From Myxococcaceae bacterium (GTDB taxonomy: Bacteria > Myxococcota > Myxococcia > Myxococcales > Myxococcaceae): 40,064 nt of DNA. Under the pieces are notes generated by a model that saw only the letters and a list, made by a program, of their open reading frames with translations, had not been told where the DNA came from and ran no database searches. The position numbers and the translations under genes were made by a program. The stretch is from assembly GCA_022616315.1 (NCBI GenBank), contig JAKEEX010000464.1, positions 1 to 40,064 on the forward strand. Direction: 5' to 3'. This document shows, one piece after another, positions 1 to 6,885 of the stretch (position 1 is the first letter of the stretch; each line of letters begins with the position of its first letter).

Positions 1-640
1 GCTCCAGCAGCACGTGCCGCCTGTACGCGGTGAGGCAGCCGGACAGGCACATCACCGAGCGGAAGCTGCGCTCCAGGGACTTGAGCCACTCCTGCGCGAA
101 GTAGAACTTGATCTCCACCATCCGTGTCAGCCAGGTCTGGTGGCGGTTGATGACGAAGGTTCGCCCCCCCACCGCGGCGATGCGCGGCGTGACGAAGCGG
201 CGCACCAGCTCCCGCACGGCCCGGCGGTCCGCGGTGACGTCGGAGTCCACCGAGACGATGAGCTCCGTGTCCGTCGACCGAACGCCCAGGTTGATGGCCC
301 TGCGCTTGCCCAGGTTCTCCGGATTCTGGAGGACGCGGACGCAGCGGTGTCCCGCCGCCGCCTTCAGTGCCCACTCGCGGCTGTCGTCCGTGGAGCAGTC
401 GTCCACGACGAGGATCTCCAGCTTCTCCGCCGGGTACTCCTGCGCGATGAGGCTCTTGACGGTGTGGTAGATGCCCTCGCCCTCGTTGTACAGCGGGACC
501 ACCACCGCGACGCGGGGCTCGTAGCGGTCATCCACCGCGTTCACGAATCCACTGCGCACGCGCTTGAGGAATGGGCCGAGGACGTAGCGGTTCGAGATGA
601 GCAGCACGAACAACAACGTGATCGGGAACATCTCCCACAT
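1..640 (-). CDS. Processive family 2 glycosyltransferase (NodC/hyaluronan-synthase-like), 3' end beyond window
   Basis: Partial gene: about 213 codons are present and the frame is still open at base 1. The product starts MWEMFPITLLFVLLISNRYV, a membrane segment, followed by a GT-A domain. Visible motifs are VVVPLYNEGEG, ILVVDDCSTDD, ENLGKRRAINLG, the metal-binding VSVDSDV, and SVMCLSGCLTAYRR near the acceptor site. This order is that of membrane-bound synthases such as NodC, hyaluronan synthase and PgaC, which extend a beta-linked polysaccharide from UDP-sugars. The C-terminal Q/RxxRW motif and remaining membrane segments would lie beyond the window. The ATG at 640 is preceded by the purine-rich GCAGGGGGGCGG; an internal ATG at 631 is less likely. 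The gene is divergent from the regulator at 949. The exact polymer cannot be told. The family call is secure; the subfamily is inferred. Confidence 0.88.
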   Translation of the reverse strand, partial: MWEMFPITLLFVLLISNRYVLGPFLKRVRSGFVNAVDDRYEPRVAVVVPLYNEGEGIYHTVKSLIAQEYPAEKLEILVVDDCSTDDSREWALKAAAGHRCVRVLQNPENLGKRRAINLGVRSTDTELIVSVDSDVTADRRAVRELVRRFVTPRIAAVGGRTFVINRHQTWLTRMVEIKFYFAQEWLKSLERSFRSVMCLSGCLTAYRRHVLLE

Positions 641-948
641 CGCGGCCGCCCCCCTGCCGGAACGTTCGGTCGCACCCTCCCCTCCACAAGCTGCCCCGGG
701 GGTCAGGCCGCAGGTAGGCTGCAATTTTGCGAGGCGGGGGGAACGCCTGCCTGGTCGGGCAGGGGCCTGGGCACCGCACGCGCGCCGTTTCTTCGGGCTC
801 AAAGCGTAGGCAGCGGGCGTCCCTGAGGTAGAACGGCGACTCCAATTGAACGAAGTCGCCCGCCGGACACTCCTCGAGGGAGGGACGCTCTGGCAGGCAC
901 AGGCGCATCCCGCTCGAGTTCGGGACGGCGCGCAAGACAGGAGAGGCC
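641..948. other. Divergent intergenic region, no gene
   Basis: These 308 bases separate the glycosyltransferase (-) from the receiver-XRE gene (+). Open frames here have no family-like sequence and overlap both neighbours out of frame. I see no convincing sigma70 or sigma54 promoter, hairpin or repeat. Only the ribosome binding site ACAGGAGAGG just before 949 and a purine-rich stretch just above 640 stand out. Promoters for both genes presumably lie here. Confidence 0.5.
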
Positions 949-1542
949 GTGCAGATCCGCATCCTCGTGGTCGATGACGAGCAGGACAACTGCGACTACC
1001 TCAAGCTCATCCTGACGAAGGAGGGCTATGAGGTCGTCACCCAGACGGACCCGACCCAGACGGTGGACGTGCTGCGCACCAGCGACTTCCACCTGGTCGT
1101 GCTGGACATGATGATGCCGCAGATGTCCGGCACCGACGTGCTCGAGCAGATCCGCAAGGTGGACTCGGACATCGCGGTGGTGGTGGCCACGGCGTACCCG
1201 CACGTGGACAGCGCGGTCGCCAGCCTCAAGCTGCAGGCGAGCGACTACGTGAAGAAGCCGCTCGAGCCGGAGGCCTTTCTGGGCACCATCGAGGCGGCGC
1301 TCGCGCGCAAGGGCCTCTCCCGCGATCCCGAGGCCGAGCTGCACCGCACCATCGGGCGCACCATCCGCGACTCGCGCAAGGCCCAGGACCTCACGCTCAA
1401 GCAGCTCGCGCGCCGCACGGGCCTGTCGGTGTCGCTGCTCAGCCAGATCGAGCGCGCCGAGTCCTCGGCGTCCATCAGCTCGCTGTACAAGATTGCCTCG
1501 GCGCTGCGGCTGAGGATGGCCGAGCTCTTCGGCAACACCTGA
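949..1542 (+). CDS. Response regulator with C-terminal XRE-type helix-turn-helix
   Basis: 197 aa. Residues 1-120 form a CheY-like receiver with the acidic pair D9/D10 (VVDDE), phospho-acceptor D53 (VVLDMMMP), switch residue T81 and K103 (YVKKP). Residues about 127-195 form a Cro/C1-type DNA-binding domain (TLKQLARRTGLSVSLLSQIE, then SISSLYKIASAL). It is therefore predicted to be a phosphorylation-controlled DNA-binding regulator. Receiver plus XRE is a less common output pairing than OmpR, NarL or NtrC types. The GTG start at 949 is chosen because CAGGAGAGG lies just upstream and the receiver begins at once. No histidine kinase gene is adjacent, so it looks like an orphan regulator. Its targets are unknown; the divergent glycosyltransferase is one candidate. 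Confidence 0.93.
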   Translation: MQIRILVVDDEQDNCDYLKLILTKEGYEVVTQTDPTQTVDVLRTSDFHLVVLDMMMPQMSGTDVLEQIRKVDSDIAVVVATAYPHVDSAVASLKLQASDYVKKPLEPEAFLGTIEAALARKGLSRDPEAELHRTIGRTIRDSRKAQDLTLKQLARRTGLSVSLLSQIERAESSASISSLYKIASALRLRMAELFGNT

Positions 1543-1630
1543 TAGGCACTGACAAGAACGCGGCGATGCCAGTCGACGCTGCGTTCGTCGTGGCCTCGCC
1601 TATCGCTCCGGCTCCCAGGACGGCAACATC

Positions 1631-1671
1631 GTCGTGGTCGTGGTCGTGGACGTGGTCATGGACGTCGACGA
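1631..1671. repeat. Short GTGGTC/GTCGTG hexanucleotide-like low-complexity tract
   Basis: In the 165 bp between the regulator and the hydratase, a run built from GTCGTG/GTGGTC/GTGGAC units gives a 6 bp rhythm. It could be translated as a Val/Asp-rich peptide, but that frame runs antisense through the hydratase and has no ribosome binding site. I treat it as simple sequence. Confidence 0.5.
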
Positions 1672-1707
1672 GTCCCGGCCTTGGACTGCCGATAGAGGTG
1701 GCTTCGT

Positions 1708-2487
1708 TCAGCTTCCCGTGAAGCGGGGCGGCCGTTTCTCCTGGAATGCCGCCCTGCCCTCGCGGGCGTCATCGCTCTGGAAGGCCTCTCGGCGCAGCGC
1801 GCGCAGGCGCGCGTCCTGCTCGGGCGTGGGGCCCTGCGGCGCGAGGCAGCGGAACGTCTCCTTCATCCCGGCCACGGCCAGGGGAGCCATGCGCGCGAGC
1901 GTCTCGCAGAGTGCGAGCGCTCCGGCCTCGGCCTCCGCCGTGGGAAGCACCTCGTCGAGCAGGCCCTCCGCGAGCGCGCGCTCGGCCGTCACCGGCGTCG
2001 CGGTGAGGACCATCCACTTGGCGAAGGACGGGCGCGTCGCGGTGGTGAGCCGGCGGATGCCGTCCGCCGAGTAGACGATGCCCAGGCGCGCGGGCGGCAT
2101 GCAGAGCACCGCGTCGGTGGCGCCCACGCGCAGGTCGCACGCGAGCGCCAGGTCGCATCCCGCGCCGTAGGCGGGCCCCTGCACCAGCGCCACGGTGGGG
2201 AGCGCGTGCGTCTCGAGGAGACGCAAGGTGTCCGCGAGCAGGTCGTCCGGGAGCGGTCCGCTCTCCAGGGCATCCGGCAGGCGGGTGAGGTCGTAGCCGG
2301 AGCAGAAGGCGCGCCCTCCCTCCCCGCGCACGAGGAGCGCCCGGATGGCCGGGGCCCGGGCAGAGCCGAGGGCCACGCGGAGCTCACCGAGCAGCGCGTC
2401 GTCCAGGGCGTTGCGCCGCGTGGGGTTGCTCAGGGAGAGGACGCGGACCCCCGAAGGGAGGTCTTCGATGTGGAGTGCGGCACGCAC
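1708..2487 (-). CDS. Enoyl-CoA hydratase/isomerase family protein
   Basis: 259 aa, the usual length for crotonase-fold enzymes. The N-terminus has VRVLSLSNPTRRNALDDALL. The first oxyanion-hole loop is GRAFCSGYDLTRL; the second is GPAYGAGCDLALACDLRV, followed by PPARLGIVYSADG. The Glu usually found in the second loop (AxGGGxELA) appears as GAGCDLA, so the acid/base residues may differ from classical hydratases and the reaction is uncertain. The start is GTG at 2487, 12 bp after the stop of the biotin carrier gene, so it is the last gene of a three-gene operon. With biotin carboxylase and carrier upstream, 3-methylglutaconyl-CoA hydratase in leucine breakdown is one reasonable guess, as in the yng cluster of Bacillus. 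That is inference. Confidence 0.9.
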   Translation of the reverse strand: MRAALHIEDLPSGVRVLSLSNPTRRNALDDALLGELRVALGSARAPAIRALLVRGEGGRAFCSGYDLTRLPDALESGPLPDDLLADTLRLLETHALPTVALVQGPAYGAGCDLALACDLRVGATDAVLCMPPARLGIVYSADGIRRLTTATRPSFAKWMVLTATPVTAERALAEGLLDEVLPTAEAEAGALALCETLARMAPLAVAGMKETFRCLAPQGPTPEQDARLRALRREAFQSDDAREGRAAFQEKRPPRFTGS

Positions 2488-2499
2488 GGCGGCGCTGCG

Positions 2500-2712
2500 C
2501 TAGCCGAGCACCACCAGCACGTCGCCCTCGTTCACGGGCTGGCTCTCCTTGCAGCGGATCTCCTTCACCACCCCATCCTCCGTCGACTCCACCGGCATCT
2601 CCATCTTCATGGACTCGAGGATGACGAGGGTGTCCCCCGCGGAGATGCGCTGGCCCTCCTTCACTTCGATCTTCCACACGGTCCCGGTGATGTGTGCCGC
2701 AACGTCCGCCAT
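2500..2712 (-). CDS. Stand-alone biotin/lipoyl attachment protein (biotin carboxyl carrier)
   Basis: 70 aa, a single biotinyl-domain protein. The attachment motif ESMKMEMP is present, with the modified Lys between the two Met residues, flanked by the two half-barrel repeats ([20 protein letters not shown] and [20 protein letters not shown]). It lacks the long N-terminal linker of AccB, so it resembles the small carriers of YngHB type that serve acyl-CoA carboxylases outside fatty-acid synthesis. The ATG is at 2712, 42 bp below the biotin carboxylase stop, and the hydratase follows after 12 bp. It should be biotinylated by BirA and shuttle carboxyl groups from the neighbouring biotin carboxylase to a carboxyltransferase that is not in this window. 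Confidence 0.93.
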   Translation of the reverse strand: MADVAAHITGTVWKIEVKEGQRISAGDTLVILESMKMEMPVESTEDGVVKEIRCKESQPVNEGDVLVVLG

Positions 2713-2754
2713 GTCTGCACCTCGTGAACGTCCAGGGGGCCGGTCCAGGGCCCC

Positions 2755-4104
2755 TCACGGACGGGCGTGATGCTCCAGGAAGCGCGTGTCGAGCGTGCCC
2801 GCCTGGAACGCCGGGTCGCGCACGATGCGCAGGTGGAGCGGGATGTTCGTCCTGATGCCCTCCACGCGGAAGCGGGAGAGGGCGTCCTCCGCGCGCCGGA
2901 TGGCCTGGGCACGGTCCGCGCCGGACACGATGAGCTTGGCGATCATCGGATCGTAGTTCGGCGTGACGACGTTGCCCTGCGCGTAGCCCGCGTCCAGCCG
3001 GATGCCCTCGCCGGTCGGCGGCTCGAAGACGGTCAGCGGTCCCGGTGACGGCAGGTACCTCACCGGGTCCTCTGCGTAGATGCGGAACTCGAGCGCGGCT
3101 CCCGTGCGCCGCACGTCCTCCTGACGCACCGTGAGCGGCTCTCCCGCGGCGATGCGCAGCTGCCAGCCGATGAGGTCCAGCCCCGTGGTGAGCTCCGTCA
3201 CCGGGTGCTCCACCTGGAGCCGGGCGTTCATCTCGATGAAGTAGAACTCCCCGTCCGCGACGAGGAACTCCACCGTGCCGGCGTTGGCGTAGCCGAAGGC
3301 GCGCGCGGCCTTCAGCGCCGCGTCCGTCATGCGCCGGTGCAGGTCCGCGTTGCGGCCCTCCAGGAAGAGCGGCGAGGGGGCCTCCTCCACCACCTTCTGG
3401 TGGCGGCGCTGGATGGAGCACTCGCGCTCGAGGCAGTGGATGAGGTGGCCGTGGTGGTCCCCCAGCACCTGCACCTCGATGTGGCGGGGCGCCGGGAAGT
3501 AGCGCTCCAGGTAGACGCCCTCACGGCCGAAGGCGGCCTTCGCGCGGTCCGAGGCCTGGCGGAAGGCCTTCTCCAGCTCGGCCGCGTCCCGCGCCACCGC
3601 CATGCCGATTCCGCCGCCTCCTCCCGCCGCCTTGCACAGCACCGGGTAGCCGATGCGCTCTGCCACCGCGAGCGCCGCCTGCGCGTCCGGGAGGACACCC
3701 TCGGAGCCCGGCACCACGGGAACACCGGCGGCCTGCACCAGCCTGCGCGCCTGGCTCTTGTCCTTCATGCGCAGCAGGGACTCGGGTGGAGGGCCCACAA
3801 ACGTGAGCCCCGCCTCCTTGCACGCGCGAGCGAACTCCGCGTTCTCGGAGACGAAGCCGTAGCCCGGGTGGACGGCGTCCGCACCCGTGCGCCGGGCCGC
3901 GTCCAGGATCGCCGCGACGTTGAGGTAGCTGTCCTTCGCAGGCGCGGGCCCGAGCTTCACCGCCTCGTCCGCCTCGCGCACGAAGGGCAGCTCCGCGTCC
4001 GCCTCCGAGTAGACGGCCACCGTGGACAGGCCCCTCTGGCGGGCGACCGCGAGGATCCGACGGGCAATCTCGCCGCGGTTGGCGACCAGGAGCTTGCGAA
4101 GCAT
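2755..4104 (-). CDS. Biotin carboxylase subunit of an acyl-CoA carboxylase
   Basis: 449 aa, the normal length for AccC-type subunits without a fused carrier. Order: N-terminal domain LLVANRGEIARRIL; ADAVHPGYGFVSENAEFA; ATP-grasp glycine loop KAAGGGGGIGM; ERECSIQRRHQKVVEEAPS; catalytic and metal-binding FYFIEMNARLQVEHPVTE; C-terminal domain GAALEFRIYAEDP. It carboxylates biotin on the carrier encoded 42 bp downstream, using ATP and bicarbonate. The small separate carrier plus enoyl-CoA hydratase suggests methylcrotonyl-, propionyl- or related acyl-CoA carboxylation rather than housekeeping acetyl-CoA carboxylase. No carboxyltransferase is nearby, so it is either encoded elsewhere or shared. 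The enzyme class is certain, the acyl substrate is not. Confidence 0.96.
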   Translation of the reverse strand: MLRKLLVANRGEIARRILAVARQRGLSTVAVYSEADAELPFVREADEAVKLGPAPAKDSYLNVAAILDAARRTGADAVHPGYGFVSENAEFARACKEAGLTFVGPPPESLLRMKDKSQARRLVQAAGVPVVPGSEGVLPDAQAALAVAERIGYPVLCKAAGGGGGIGMAVARDAAELEKAFRQASDRAKAAFGREGVYLERYFPAPRHIEVQVLGDHHGHLIHCLERECSIQRRHQKVVEEAPSPLFLEGRNADLHRRMTDAALKAARAFGYANAGTVEFLVADGEFYFIEMNARLQVEHPVTELTTGLDLIGWQLRIAAGEPLTVRQEDVRRTGAALEFRIYAEDPVRYLPSPGPLTVFEPPTGEGIRLDAGYAQGNVVTPNYDPMIAKLIVSGADRAQAIRRAEDALSRFRVEGIRTNIPLHLRIVRDPAFQAGTLDTRFLEHHARP

Positions 4105-4296
4105 CGTGGCGGCAACCTACCGATGGCCGCAGGGGTGGACAAGCATCCCGGTGCGCGGCCCCTGCGCGGAGTGTCCAGAAGGGCGTCGCAGTGCGACAGG
4201 GCTGTAGCGCGAGGCCACGCAGGGCCCGCTCCGTGAGCACCCGCGGAGGTCCGTGTCCGTTGCCCGGGCGCGAGGCGCTCGCGTAGCGTGGTCTCC

Positions 4297-4674
4297 ATGG
4301 CAGGAGCTGGGCACGGCTGCGCGGTGGTGGACCTCGCACAGGCGCGGGAGCTGCGCGCCGGTGGGCGTCTCCTCGCGGAGGTGGAGCGGGAGCTCCTGGA
4401 GGTGCGCTCCCGAGTCACCGCGCTGTGCGCCGCGGGCGCGCTGTTCACGCGGAGAGGGGGTCGGGACGGGCGGCGGCTGCTGGTCGCGCAGGAGGCGCTG
4501 CTCGAGGCGCGGCGTCTCCTGGTGGAGGTCACCGGGACGGGAGCCGTGCCCGCACCGCGCCTCGCGGTGACACGGGAGAGGCTCTTGCGCTGGGCCCGCG
4601 AGCACCGTGGACGCGCGCGCCAGACGCTCGAGCGGACCCCCTTCCACGCTCCCCCTGGGAGAGGGACGGGGTGA
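4297..4674 (+). CDS. Small Arg/Leu-rich helical protein, unknown
   Basis: 125 aa from the ATG at 4297 (a GTG at 4288 is also in frame; neither has a strong ribosome binding site). The body is rich in Leu, Glu, Arg and Ala in heptad-like patterns (LLAEVERELLEVRSRVTALC, LLVAQEALLEARRLLVEV), suggesting two or three amphipathic helices or a coiled coil. There is no signal peptide or known motif. Third codon positions are strongly G/C like the neighbours, which supports real coding. The last dozen residues (TPFHAPPGRGTG) and the stop codon are encoded by a REP-like palindrome, so the C-terminus may have been replaced by element insertion. It precedes a membrane protein on the same strand by 46 bp. 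I do not recognise the family. Confidence 0.55.
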   Translation: MAGAGHGCAVVDLAQARELRAGGRLLAEVERELLEVRSRVTALCAAGALFTRRGGRDGRRLLVAQEALLEARRLLVEVTGTGAVPAPRLAVTRERLLRWAREHRGRARQTLERTPFHAPPGRGTG

Positions 4675-4678
4675 GGGG
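4640..4678. repeat. REP-like palindromic element
   Basis: The sequence contains CTCCCCCTGGGAG followed by AGGGACGGGGTGAGGGG. This closely resembles the dispersed proteobacterial palindrome with CTCCC/GGGAG arms and a GGGTGAGGG tail, recognised from general knowledge. It overlaps the last codons and stop of the small gene at 4297-4674. Only one copy was noticed in the window. Confidence 0.5.
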
Positions 4679-4720
4679 AATGTGCAACTCCCGCCCCGGA
4701 CGCGCTAGGACGCGTGCACC

Positions 4721-5425
4721 ATGAACGTGCTCGTCGTCTATGCCCGGCTCTACGCTGAGTGTCTGCGCAACGCCCTGGACGGTATCCGGCGCAATGCGTG
4801 GACGCTGCTCCTCCCCATGGTGCTGCTGTTCGTCTGGGAGCTGTCCATCCGGCTGATCGGGTCGATGCAGCTGGGCCTCATCGGCGGCATCCTCGCGGGC
4901 CTCGGCCGCGCGGCGCTCGTGAGCTGCTACCTGTACTTCGTGGGCGAGGTCGTCGCGCAGAGCAAGGTGAGGCCCGCGGAGTTCTCGCGCAGCTTCGGCG
5001 CGTACTTCTGGGCCATCATCAACGTGTACTTCGTCCTCTGGGTGGTGGAGCTCGTCCTCGGCATGTTGCCCAACGCCGGGCTCCTGCTGACGGCGCTCTG
5101 GCTCGTGTCGCTCGTCGCGCTCAACGCCCTGCCGGAGACGCTGTACCAGCGGGGCAGCTACGGTGGCCTCGCGACGATCCAGGAGAGCTTCCGGTTCCTC
5201 CAGGACAACTGGGTCGAGTGGCTCGTGCCCAATGCGCTCCTGGTGGGCGCGCTCTATGCCGTCCTGAGCTTCGGGCCGCGGCTCGGCGTCCCCTGGTGGG
5301 GAGCGTACGTCGTCGCGGGCGCGCTGCTCCACGTGGCCATGGTGTTCCGAGGCCACCTGTTCCGCGCGCTCGTGTCGTCCAGCCACCGACAGCGGATGTT
5401 CCGGCACAGGGAGCTGGGGCGGTAG
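4721..5425 (+). CDS. Integral membrane protein, unknown
   Basis: 234 aa with about five or six predicted membrane segments. Clear ones are around residues 27-47 (TLLLPMVLLFVWELSIRLIG), 50-75 (LGLIGGILAGLGRAALVSCY), 90-135 (AIINVYFVLWVVELVLGMLP then LLLTALWLVSLVALNALPE), 165-190 and 195-215. The loop GSYGGLATIQESFRFLQDNW is a likely cytosolic helix. The N-terminus has no cleavable signal. There is no transporter or enzyme motif that I recognise. Its TAG stop (5423-5425) touches the ftsZ stop codon (5426-5428) in convergent orientation, so there is no room for a terminator between them. The function is unknown; only the membrane topology can be read. Confidence 0.85.
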   Translation: MNVLVVYARLYAECLRNALDGIRRNAWTLLLPMVLLFVWELSIRLIGSMQLGLIGGILAGLGRAALVSCYLYFVGEVVAQSKVRPAEFSRSFGAYFWAIINVYFVLWVVELVLGMLPNAGLLLTALWLVSLVALNALPETLYQRGSYGGLATIQESFRFLQDNWVEWLVPNALLVGALYAVLSFGPRLGVPWWGAYVVAGALLHVAMVFRGHLFRALVSSSHRQRMFRHRELGR

Positions 5426-6664
5426 TCAGGGCATCTCGGTGTGCCCGGCTCGCCTCAGGAACGTCGGGATGTCGAACTGGTCGTCGTCCAGGGGCAGTGG
5501 CGCGTCGCGCACCACCGCGGGACGGGCGAGCGCGGGGCGGGCCTCTGCCGGAGCCAGCGTGGCGCGGGCTGCCGACTTCGAGGGCACCAGGGTGGCCACC
5601 TCGCCGTCGCGGGCCTGAACCATTGCAGTGGGCGCGGGAGCCGGCACGGGTGCGCGGGCCGCGACGACGGGCATGTGCGCGGGCATGCTCCCCAGGCGAT
5701 GCCGCGCCTCGCGGTGCTGGAAGCCCGTGGCGATGATGGTGATCTTCACCTCCTCCTGCATCTCGTCGGAGATGAGGGAGCCGAAGATGATCTCCGCCTC
5801 GGGGTCCGCCGCGTCGTGCACCAGGGTGAGCGCCTCGTTGACCTCCTGGAGCGTGAGGTCGCGGCCACCGGTGATGTTGATGAGCAGCCCCGTGGCGCCG
5901 TCGATGGTGACGTCCTCGAGCAGGGGGCTCGAGATGGCCTGCTGCATGGCGCTCAGCGCCCGCTTGTCCCCGTGCGCGCGGCCGGTGCCCATCAGCGCCT
6001 GGCCCCGGTCGCTCATGATGGTCTTCACGTCCGCGAAGTCCACGTTGATGTAGCCGTGGTACTGGATGAGGTCGCTGATGCCCTGCACGGCGTTGAGCAG
6101 CACCTCGTCCGCGCGCTTGAACGTCTCCAGGAGCGGCATGGGCTCGTTCGAGAGCGTCAGGAGCCGCTGGTTCGGGATGGTGATGAGCGTGTCCACCGCG
6201 GCGCGCATCTGCGCCAGGCCCTCCTCGGCCTGCTTGCGGCGCCGGTTGCCCTCGAAGAGGAAGGGCTTGGTCACCACGCCCACCGTGAGGCAGCCCAGGC
6301 TCTTGGCGATGTCCGCGATGATGGGCGCCGCGCCCGTGCCGGTGCCGCCGCCCATGCCCGCGGTGACGAACACCATGTCCGCGCCGTCGAGCGCGGCGGC
6401 GATCTCGTCGCGGGACTCCTCCGCCGCCTGGCGCCCCATCTCAGGGTTCGCGCCCGCACCGAGGCCCTTGGTGAGCGACGTCCCAATCTGGATGCGGATG
6501 GGCGCCTTGTTGGCCGCCAGCGCCTGGATGTCCGTGTTGGCCGCGATGAAGTCCACCCGGTCGAGGCTTGCGGCGATCATCGTGTTGATGGCGTTGCAGC
6601 CGCCGCCGCCCACGCCCACCACCCGGATCTTCGCCGCCTGCTTGTTCTGCTCGAACGAGTCCAT
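5426..6664 (-). CDS. ftsZ: Cell division protein FtsZ
   Basis: 412 aa. The tubulin-like GTPase polymerises into the Z-ring at midcell. Visible motifs: nucleotide-binding start [15 protein letters not shown] (about 15-29); tubulin signature GGGTGTG at 105-111; [17 protein letters not shown]; the T7 loop region [11 protein letters not shown] that completes the neighbour's GTPase site; a Pro/Ala-rich linker after about residue 325; and the C-terminal peptide [15 protein letters not shown] that binds FtsA and other tethers. The start is the ATG at 6664 with GTGAGGTGGGC upstream; an in-frame ATG at 6688 has no similar site and adds eight unconserved residues. It is the last dcw gene, 221 bp after ftsA, and probably has its own promoter. 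It ends stop-to-stop against the membrane protein gene on the other strand. Confidence 0.99.
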   Translation of the reverse strand: MDSFEQNKQAAKIRVVGVGGGGCNAINTMIAASLDRVDFIAANTDIQALAANKAPIRIQIGTSLTKGLGAGANPEMGRQAAEESRDEIAAALDGADMVFVTAGMGGGTGTGAAPIIADIAKSLGCLTVGVVTKPFLFEGNRRRKQAEEGLAQMRAAVDTLITIPNQRLLTLSNEPMPLLETFKRADEVLLNAVQGISDLIQYHGYINVDFADVKTIMSDRGQALMGTGRAHGDKRALSAMQQAISSPLLEDVTIDGATGLLINITGGRDLTLQEVNEALTLVHDAADPEAEIIFGSLISDEMQEEVKITIIATGFQHREARHRLGSMPAHMPVVAARAPVPAPAPTAMVQARDGEVATLVPSKSAARATLAPAEARPALARPAVVRDAPLPLDDDQFDIPTFLRRAGHTEMP

Positions 6665-6736
6665 GCCCACCTCACGGGCCGCGCGCACGCACGAGGCGGT
6701 CCCCGGCCCTGGCGGGGACGACGCGGCGGTCCCGCC

Positions 6737-6764
6737 ATCATCCCCGGGCCGGATCCACGGTCAA
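6737..6764 (-). promoter_or_regulatory. Candidate ftsZ promoter
   Basis: On the minus strand in the 221 bp gap between ftsA and ftsZ, a -35 TTGACC (6759-6764) and -10 GATGAT (6737-6742) are separated by 16 bp. The start point would be near 6730, giving a leader of about 65 nt. The spacer begins GTGGATC, as in the mraZ promoter region (TTGACC then GGGTGGATC), which makes chance less likely. This is a by-eye match only. Confidence 0.38.
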
Positions 6765-6885
6765 GTTTTCCGCAACACGCCTGTAGCAACTCGCGGAAGT
6801 CCCGCGCCCGCACACGCACTGACACGGACGCGCCCCCGGGGCGACGCAGCGCACCTTGCGCGATGCAGGAGCAGGGCTCCCCGGC

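Noticed and set aside
14-826. Plus-strand frame over the left end
   Set aside because: Antisense to the family 2 glycosyltransferase, whose motifs are unambiguous on the minus strand; its sequence is low in family character.
528-989. Minus-strand 153-codon frame across the intergenic region
   Set aside because: Overlaps the glycosyltransferase out of frame and the start of the regulator antisense; no ribosome site or motif.
1634-2074. Plus-strand frame starting in the GTGGTC-rich tract
   Set aside because: Runs antisense through the enoyl-CoA hydratase and has a simple-repeat N-terminus.
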